NCBI GenBank assembly: GCA_036971475.1
Contig: JBAIZL010000002.1
Span: 171,709,024-171,773,023 of the forward strand
Length of the DNA: 64,000 nt
Reading direction: 5' to 3'
DNA from: Prosapia bicincta
Lineage: Eukaryota; Arthropoda; Insecta; Hemiptera; Cercopidae
Position numbers and translations under genes: made by a program. Of this stretch, positions 57,734 through 64,000 are shown one piece after another. Positions within the stretch are counted from its first letter, which is position 1, and every line of letters starts with the position of its first letter. The notes under the pieces were generated by a model. That model was not told where the DNA came from. It made no database searches and saw nothing but the letters and a program-made list of their open reading frames with translations.

Positions 57734-58576
57734 ATCTTCACTGAGACAGTTACATCAGATGACAGTGAATCAGTGCTTCAGAAAGTTTTTTTTATAAATT
57801 TATTTAAAGTTAATGTTTGGAAATTTGTTAATTTATTAAGTATAAACGTCAATGATAATTGTTAAATACTTAGAAATGATCATAGAGATCTTTACATATC
57901 ATTTTAAATGCTCAGAGTGTATTTACAGGGTGGTAATTGCTGACTAGTTGATGTGTAATAATGTGTAGAGAAACACAAATGGTCAAAGCCAATTGTCCCT
58001 GATAATCAATTCTTCACATAAAAATCCAATGGTCAATAAATTAGGCTTTGCTTATCAAAGTGTTAGATATCATATTTTGCTGTAAAAACATATTTTATCC
58101 TGTGGCATAGATAACACGCCTTTGTGGCAGGATGACCCCATCATACCAGATCCAGGGGTCATAAACAAAATTACGAAGGAAGTGAAAAATAAATTTTATT
58201 AAAAATGCCGCCTAGTTACGTCATATTCCTTACATTTAACAATTGGGCCAAATGTATCTGAGCGAAAATAGAATTTCGAGAACAAAAATAACTGGTAAAT
58301 ATGTACTTTTTTAGGGCTTGGTTGTACTTAGAAAAGGTTTAAACTTTCCAATAGACAGCATTAAAGATCTACAACTTTATTAGCACCAATAGCAAGAGGA
58401 ACTCTCCCTCTCACCTCCATATCACAATAAGTGACATAGTACTGTAGGTGTGGATAGGGGGTTACTGAAACCAACTACTTGGAGTGCATCTCATTACCTC
58501 CCATTTGGTTTGGTAATAGGAACAACACAAATCCATACATAAAATATAAGCAATAATCTCTTAACAAATTACACAC
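57734..58576 (-). other. Sur intron after the nested elements
   Basis: AT-rich. Near 58140-58240 is a stretch ('gggtcataaacaaaattacg', 'aataaattttattaaaaatg') resembling the unit and the tail of the 123/114 bp array near 43430-43490. Otherwise nothing is recognised. Confidence 0.4.
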
Positions 58577-58782
58577 CTCTAAATTATTATGCGATGAAGA
58601 ATCATCTGTCCATTTACTAAGCCAAAAGTCTGTATATACTCGAAGGCCTTGCCACGAAATGGTTGATATTATGTACGTTAGGCCTAAAGCTATACCACAA
58701 GCGCTTAAATAGGTGAGGTATATTCTTCGTTGAATTTTACCATACTCTCTCTCCTCTGGTCCTGTTTGAGCCATTCCCCAAT
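58577..58782 (-). CDS. Sur: Sur-like ABCC protein, first exon in window (start of TMD2)
   Basis: Acceptor 'tctcatagtag' and donor 'gtgtgt' on the minus strand. Two bases complete an upstream codon, then 68 codons to 'NNLE', phase 0. It reads 'EEREYGKIQRRIYLTYL', 'GIALGLTYIISTISWQGLRV' (membrane helix) and 'YTDFWLSKWTDD'. 'E.r..G.v....Y..Y' and 'dyWLs.Wt' mark the start of the second membrane domain in ABCC proteins. The Met at 58774 is internal. TMD1, NBD1 and any TMD0 lie beyond the right edge; no earlier exon was found in 58.8-64 kb. Confidence 0.94.
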
Positions 58783-59740
58783 CTACTATGAGAAATTAAT
58801 TCAACATGTTACTATAAATTATGTATAATCCTATGATAAATCCTGAATAATACACATTTTAGTTAAACCTGAAACTGGCCACCAAATATATCTATTATTT
58901 CATTTCCTTCATTTTATTTTTAAAGTATGTTTAAAAATTCAGTAATTCTGCAAGAGGCAAAGGGTTTTTACATTTCTTGCAGAGCTCTTTTTTAAAAAAT
59001 CAACAAAATTATAAACAAAAACCTAAGCCTAAAGAGTTATGTATCATTATTTTCATAACAAAATTTACTATTTTCAAAATATACAATAAATTCTCAAAAT
59101 ATTTTCTCATTTTTTATTATGAGAGAAATGAAAAGACCTGATTTTGTAAAAAAATTTTGTCACTTTTCTCTTTGTATATTTACCAAAAGCAATAGAAACT
59201 TGTATTTTTGGGGACATAGATTTTAAGGTTTCTAAATAATATTGACTTATTCATCCATTTGGAAAAATAATGATGTTAACATAACACTCCTGAGCAAACA
59301 GTATTGTTAGTAACTCTCAGCAATGAACAATGCACTGACCAGGTGTAAAACCCGTCTGTCAAGAGAAATCAGTAAATAGTGGTAGTACAAATCATTATTT
59401 ACAACATGTCCCATATTTATCAAACAATCAAAAAATATATAATTATTATGGGGTTTTATATGCAAGTAAAACGTTAAAACACGAAATATGAAAATAGGTA
59501 AAAGTAAATGAATATGAAATTATTACACAAATAAATATTAAAAACTTTTTTCATCAAACTCAAAATTGTATCTAAAAATAAGTGATAGTTGAGGATCTAA
59601 AACACTGCTTCAGAGCCAAGATAAACATCAGAGGCAAGTAGTCGATGGATACTTTCCCAATTTATTCTCGCCATATTTATATGTTTATTACACTTTGATA
59701 TTACTTGCAACCAGAATTTTTGTTAACTAAAGGTTGTTAA
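58783..59740. other. Sur intron, nothing firm
   Basis: AT-rich; contains the second copy of the dispersed 'gaacaatgcactgacc' block (59320-59385). Confidence 0.4.
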
Positions 59741-59749
59741 ATTGTTAAC

Positions 59750-60560
59750 TTACACTTGGAGGAAACGTTTTTGTCTTACGACTTCTTCAGTATCGTACTT
59801 TTGCCGCTAAGATTGCTGCAGTTGTGCTTCTTTGGTACCAATGTTTGAAAGTTAAAAGTGATGTGATTGAAGAGTATGTATGATCTGTGTCGTGTTTGTT
59901 CATTTAGGATGTCAACTTTATATGCCTGTATATTTCATATTGTAATTCAATTGGCAATATGAAATATACAAACATAGCAACGCACATAAAATGACATCCT
60001 AAATGCACAAACACGATACAGATCACACATACTCTTCGATCACATCACTTCTAACTTCTAAGAGTATATAAGAGTGAGTTGTAAACAGTCACTCTAACCA
60101 TCCCCCACAACATAAAATGGCTGCTTACAACTCACTCTTATACAGAATGCTAAAACTACCTTTACAAAATGGAGAAAAAGCCAAAGAAAAAAAATACATC
60201 AAATAGCCCAAAAAAATTGATACAATAAAAAAAACTATAGATAAATTTGAAATTTAAATATTAAATAAATTCAGACAACCTAAAATCGAATTAAAACAAC
60301 AAAATGGACCACATTCACATACACAGGATACAACATAAAAGAAATAGCTTATATACTAAAAAATAATAATATTAACATAGCTTACATAAACATAATCAAT
60401 AAAATAAACCAACCAGAAAAAATAGGTCGAATGCCCAGACTGAAACAAAATATACAAGAACAAACATACACTCCCCACATAAGAAAACATACACCTAATA
60501 AAAAAAAGAACAAAAAGGCCTCAAAATGATGATCTGGGAACAACTACAAATATATAAAAC
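59750..60560 (+). mobile_element. Penelope-like element 1: palindromic end and RT thumb remnant
   Basis: A palindrome of about 150 bp is centred near 59950 ('gatctgtgtcgtgtttg' against 'caaacacgatacagatc'). A degenerate hammerhead-like string lies on the minus strand near 59755-59790 (CTGAAGA, GTC-GTAA-GAC stem, AAAA for GAAA). From about 60118 on the + strand 'MAAYNSLLYRMLKLPL' and, after damage, 'FTYTGYNIKEIAYILKNNNI' resemble the C-terminal RT (thumb) region of Penelope-like elements. Frameshifts and stops throughout show it is dead. Confidence 0.6.
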
Positions 60561-60575
60561 CAAAAATAATAACTT

Positions 60576-62029
60576 TATGAAGTTAATATATTACTATTGT
60601 AAATACTTTTATCCACCACTAAGTGCAATAATTTTACCTTGTGTGATGAGGCACCTTTCGGTCATTTGACCATTGTCGAATCACTGATGAATTTTTCTTT
60701 ATTTTTCTGGTGTGGATGTTCGGTCCGTGATGTTGGTATTTGTTGACGTTACACTCATTTTCTTTTGAGTTGCGTGTATAATGTTTTGGAATAGTATGTC
60801 TTCTGTATATTTTGTCTGTAGGTTCATTAAATTGTTGTGTATGTTTTTTATAAATGTGGTATTTTTCTAGTGAGTTTAATTCTATTGGGTTATTATTTAT
60901 TTCAAGTATGGGTAGGTTATTTTCATAATTTGTTATTTCATGTTTGTGATAATTGGTGTGCTGCAACGTTTGATACTTTTATATTTTTATTTTTGAATGC
61001 TCTGTAATGTTCTCCAAATCTTATTTTAAACGATCTTGTAGTTTTCCCTATATAAATGCGTTGCAGTCGTTGCATGTAATTTTGTAAGTTCCTTATAGGT
61101 TATGTAGGTTTTTCTGTAATTGTTTTGTGGTTTGTGTTATTGAGATATTTTGTTGTTTGGTTTGTATATCTGAGTGTAGTATTCTTTGTTGTATATATTT
61201 GTTAATTTTTCTATTTTGTTATTGGTGTAATTATATTTTAGGTAGATTTTTTTATTTTTATTATTTTTGTGTTCAAGTTGTAGTCTTATACAATAAATTT
61301 ACAAAAAACCTAACCTCAACACAACACTATAACCTGAACACAAAAATAATAAAAATAAAAAAATCTACCTAAAATATAAATACACCAATAACAAAATAGA
61401 AAAATTAACAAATATATACAACAAAGAATACTATACTCCAACATACAAACCAAACAACAAAATATCTTAATAACACAAACCACGAAACAATTACAGAAAA
61501 ACATAACCTATTAGGAATTTACAAAATTACATGCAACGACTGCAACACATTTACATAGGGAAAACTGCAAGATCATTTAAAATAAGATTTGGAGAACATT
61601 ACAGAGCATTCAAAAATAAAAATATAAAAGTATCAAACGTTGCAGCACACCAAATATCACAAACATGAAATGACAAATTATGAAAATAACCTACCCATAC
61701 TTGAAATAAATAATAACCCAATAGAATTAAACTCACTAGAAAAAAACCACATTTATAAAAACATACACAACAATTTAATGAACCTGCAGACAAAATATAC
61801 CGAAGACATACTATTCCAAAACATTATACACGCAACTCAAAAGAAAATGAGTGTAGCGTCAACAAATACCAACATCACGGACCGAACATCCACACCAGAA
61901 AAATAGAGAAAAATTTATCAGTGATTCGACAATGGTCAAATGACCGAAAGGTGCCTCATCACACAAGGTAAAATTATTGCACTTAGTGGTGGATAAAAGT
62001 ATTTACAATAGTAATATATTAACTTCATA
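60576..62029. mobile_element. 1.45 kb palindrome of two Penelope GIY-YIG endonuclease tails
   Basis: The two arms (60576-61285 on the minus strand, 61320-62029 on the plus strand) are near-identical inverted copies with coding direction outward. Each encodes a GIY-YIG nuclease domain as in Penelope-like elements. Right arm: GIY at 61514-61522, 'KITCNDC', YIG at 61552-61560, 'KTARSFKIRFGEHYRAFKN', then 'NLPILEINNNPIELNSLEK'. GIY and YIG are out of frame by one base in both arms, so the inactivating deletion came before the inverted duplication. Confidence 0.8.
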
Positions 62030-62055
62030 TATATTAATATATATATATATATATT

Positions 62056-62250
62056 GGTTAGTTCTAGTAGAGCTTAAAGCTTATTTAGAAATTTTTGGAC
62101 TAGATAGAAGACTGACAGACTTACCTAATGACAATAGTCCAAAACTGCAATTTCTTGGAAATAAATAAATAGACACATATAAAAACTTATCACACTATTG
62201 AAATATTTCGATCAAAAATTAACTTTGTCAATCAAAAAAGAGAAAAAGAA
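62056..62250. repeat. Inverted copy of the 5' region of Penelope-like element 2
   Basis: The sequence from 'ttagttctagtagagcttaa' to 'ttaactttgtcaatcaaaaa' matches 63705-63870 inverted and 63921-64000 directly. It flanks element 2 on the left. Confidence 0.85.
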
Positions 62251-62359
62251 AAGAATGAAGTTATCCACAGGTGTGTATAAATATCCAAATGTCACAGATT
62301 TATAGTTTATGATATAGTGCTATATGAGATATGTATAAATATTGATTATTTGAAATGGT

Positions 62360-63720
62360 CTGTCAGAAGGAAGGTAAATGGAGTTGTTAAAAATGATAGA
62401 AGTTAGGGGGAAGGTAAAAGGAGTTTTATCTGATGTTGAGGTTAGGAGACTCTCTAGATTTGGTGTACCACTGGTATGATAACTCCCATCTTCTCAATTC
62501 TGAAGGGTTGCAATCAGGGGGGAGGGCCTTAATTATTTTGGTGGTATAACAATCATTGAAAGATATGATGTTGTGACTAGCAGTATGTTGAGTGGTTGGC
62601 CTGTCTATGTTCATGGTTCCAATATCATGTCTGTGGCCATTCATTTTGGCCATCTGGGGTAAGGCCTATGTACTGTGGCGGGCCAAATTTACATTGCAAC
62701 TGGTATATTACATTTTTGGATGTACAAGTATGATGACCCTGAATCTTGAAGTCCACATTGGTTGCTAGGCTATGGAAACAATTTGTTGGGATGTGTATTG
62801 GACATGAAATGCATCTAGGTCACGGAAAGGAGCCATGAGAAAGTTTAGGCGGTTTTTCAGTACTTGGATCTGGTAATTTTTGATGTACTCAAATATTTTT
62901 CAAATTAAAAGGTTGTCTGAACCTAATATGTAGTGGTTTTGAGAAAAGATCTTTGGTGTGGGTGGAAGCTTGAAGAATCTTGAAGCCATCCTTTAATATT
63001 TTGTTCAGCTTCTGTAGGCCTGGATGGTAATCTATAATTAAAGACAGTTTGTTGTCTTCCATAGGTAGTTTGGGTTCATTAGATGATTGAGTTAAGCCGA
63101 TTTGATCCTCCCGACAAGTTGTTTAGAAAAGCTCTTTTTGGAAACTAGTAAGGTCTTTCTATTAAATTCCTCCAATGCTATATCGTTGGAACAAATTCTC
63201 TTGCACCTGATTGCCTGACTGTATAGTATGGACCTTTTTATATTCATAGGGTGGTTGCTATTGAAATGTAGGTATTGTAAATGGTTTGTCGGTTTGATGT
63301 GGACACCTGTATAGATATTCCCATCTCTGATTGTTACATCTACATCTAAGAAGGAGATTGTTTCTGTAGATTTCTCCCAGGTGAATTAAAGTGTAGGGAA
63401 TAGTGATAAGTCCTTCAAAAAACTTTCCAGCGTTGAGATTCCCTGTGTCCAAATTACAAAGATGTCGTCTATATATCTGTACCAACATGCTTCGATATTA
63501 CCCATGTACAGATTTGCGTACGACGGGGCCATCCTGTTCCTTTTATTTGCAAGTAATTCTTTCCCTCAAATTGAAAATTATTCTTTCCAAGAATGAATTT
63601 AGTGAGGTGAACAAGGAAAGGTGTATTGGGGTAAGGGTTGTCTGAGCGTTTGTTGAGGAAATTATCGAGAGCTGATAGACTATGTGAATGAGGGATATTC
63701 ATATAAAGAAAGGTAACCTC
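62360..63720 (-). pseudogene. Penelope-like element 2: RT fingers/palm and GIY-YIG tail
   Basis: On the minus strand from right to left: 'FLYMNIPHSHSL', 'DNFLNKRSDN', 'KNYLQIKGT', then in another frame 'MAPSYANLYMGNIE', 'WYRYIDDIFVIWT' (catalytic YIDD box, about 63490-63460), 'FLDVDV', 'KPTNHLQYLHF', 'ILYSQAIRCKRICS'. All follow the order of Penelope-like reverse transcriptases. Further left, 'YIGLT', 'KMNGHRHDI' and 'FNDCYTTKIIKALP' with 'ELRRWELSYQW' (62653-62426) are the GIY-YIG nuclease end. Frameshifts between blocks and stops show it is inactive. It is a different family from element 1. Confidence 0.8.
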
Positions 63721-63869
63721 TTTTTGATTGACAAAGATTATTTTTGATCGATATATTTCAATACTGTGATAAGTTTTTATATGTGTCTATTTATTTATTT
63801 CCAAGAGATTGCAGTTTTGGACTATTGTCATTAGGTAAGTCTGTCAGTCTCCTATCTAGTGCAAAAATT

Positions 63870-63923
<54 letters not shown>

Positions 63924-64000
63924 GGTTAGTTCTAGTAGAGCTTAAAGCTTATTTAGGAATTTTTGGACTTGATAGGAGACTGACAGACTTACCTAAAGGC
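63705..64000. repeat. Head-to-head element-2 ends around an (AT)n tract
   Basis: 63705-63870 (element 2 upstream region) and 63921-64000 are inverted copies of one another on either side of (AT)n at 63871-63920. The second copy runs off the window, so another element copy probably starts there. Confidence 0.8.

Noticed and set aside
58783..64000. Further 5' exons of Sur
   Set aside because: I looked for ABCC TMD1/NBD1 motifs on the minus strand and found only Penelope-type sequence; the preceding exon must lie beyond the window.

Overview
This window is eukaryotic and almost certainly from an arthropod, most likely an insect. It has small exons with GT-AG introns, an AT-rich background, long satellites inside introns, and a dense set of animal-type transposons (hAT, pogo/Tigger, piggyBac-like, Penelope-like, LINE, Ty3). 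The gene content fits an insect; a hemipteran is possible, but that is only an impression. There is no prokaryotic-style gene organisation.

Two split genes were rebuilt exon by exon, with intron phases that agree at every junction. (1) On the + strand, positions 1823-17225 hold five exons that encode the C-terminal half (276 residues) of an insect-type carboxylesterase (alpha/beta hydrolase). The catalytic Glu and His are visible, and the protein ends in KDEL, an ER-retention signal. The exons with the nucleophilic Ser lie before the window. (2) On the - strand, positions 25501-58782 hold ten exons that encode the C-terminal 592 residues of an ABCC-family ATP-binding cassette protein, best matched to a sulfonylurea receptor (Sur, ABCC8/9-like). 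They cover the second membrane domain and a complete second nucleotide-binding domain. Its 5' exons lie beyond the right edge. The two genes converge tail to tail across about 8 kb.

Layout: 1-1755 is a 59-60 bp satellite. 1823-17225 is the esterase, with introns filled by a 95 bp satellite (4455-7498), a minisatellite made of copies of the esterase's own splice acceptor plus exon start (7499-12925, split by a 3.5 kb non-coding DNA transposon), a dead LINE (13.4-14.6 kb) and two more tandem arrays. 17.4-25.4 kb is intergenic: a possible chemoreceptor relic, a hAT MITE with perfect 8-bp target duplications, a Ty3/gypsy tail, and a second copy of the non-coding transposon. 25.5-58.8 kb is Sur; its introns carry a 130 bp array, a hAT transposase relic, a 7 kb 37-bp satellite hit by a piggyBac-like MITE, an in-frame 123/114 bp array, pogo/Tigger relics, a Penelope-type fragment with a hammerhead-ribozyme-like motif, a LINE RNase H relic, and a hAT element with a 5'-truncated LINE nested in it (951-codon ORF intact). 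59.7-64 kb is a cluster of Penelope-like retroelement pieces arranged as large palindromes.

The most unusual feature is the exon-derived minisatellite. About 15 copies of the real 3' splice site plus the first ~87 bp of an esterase exon lie upstream of the true exon. They act in principle as decoy acceptors, each followed by an in-frame stop.
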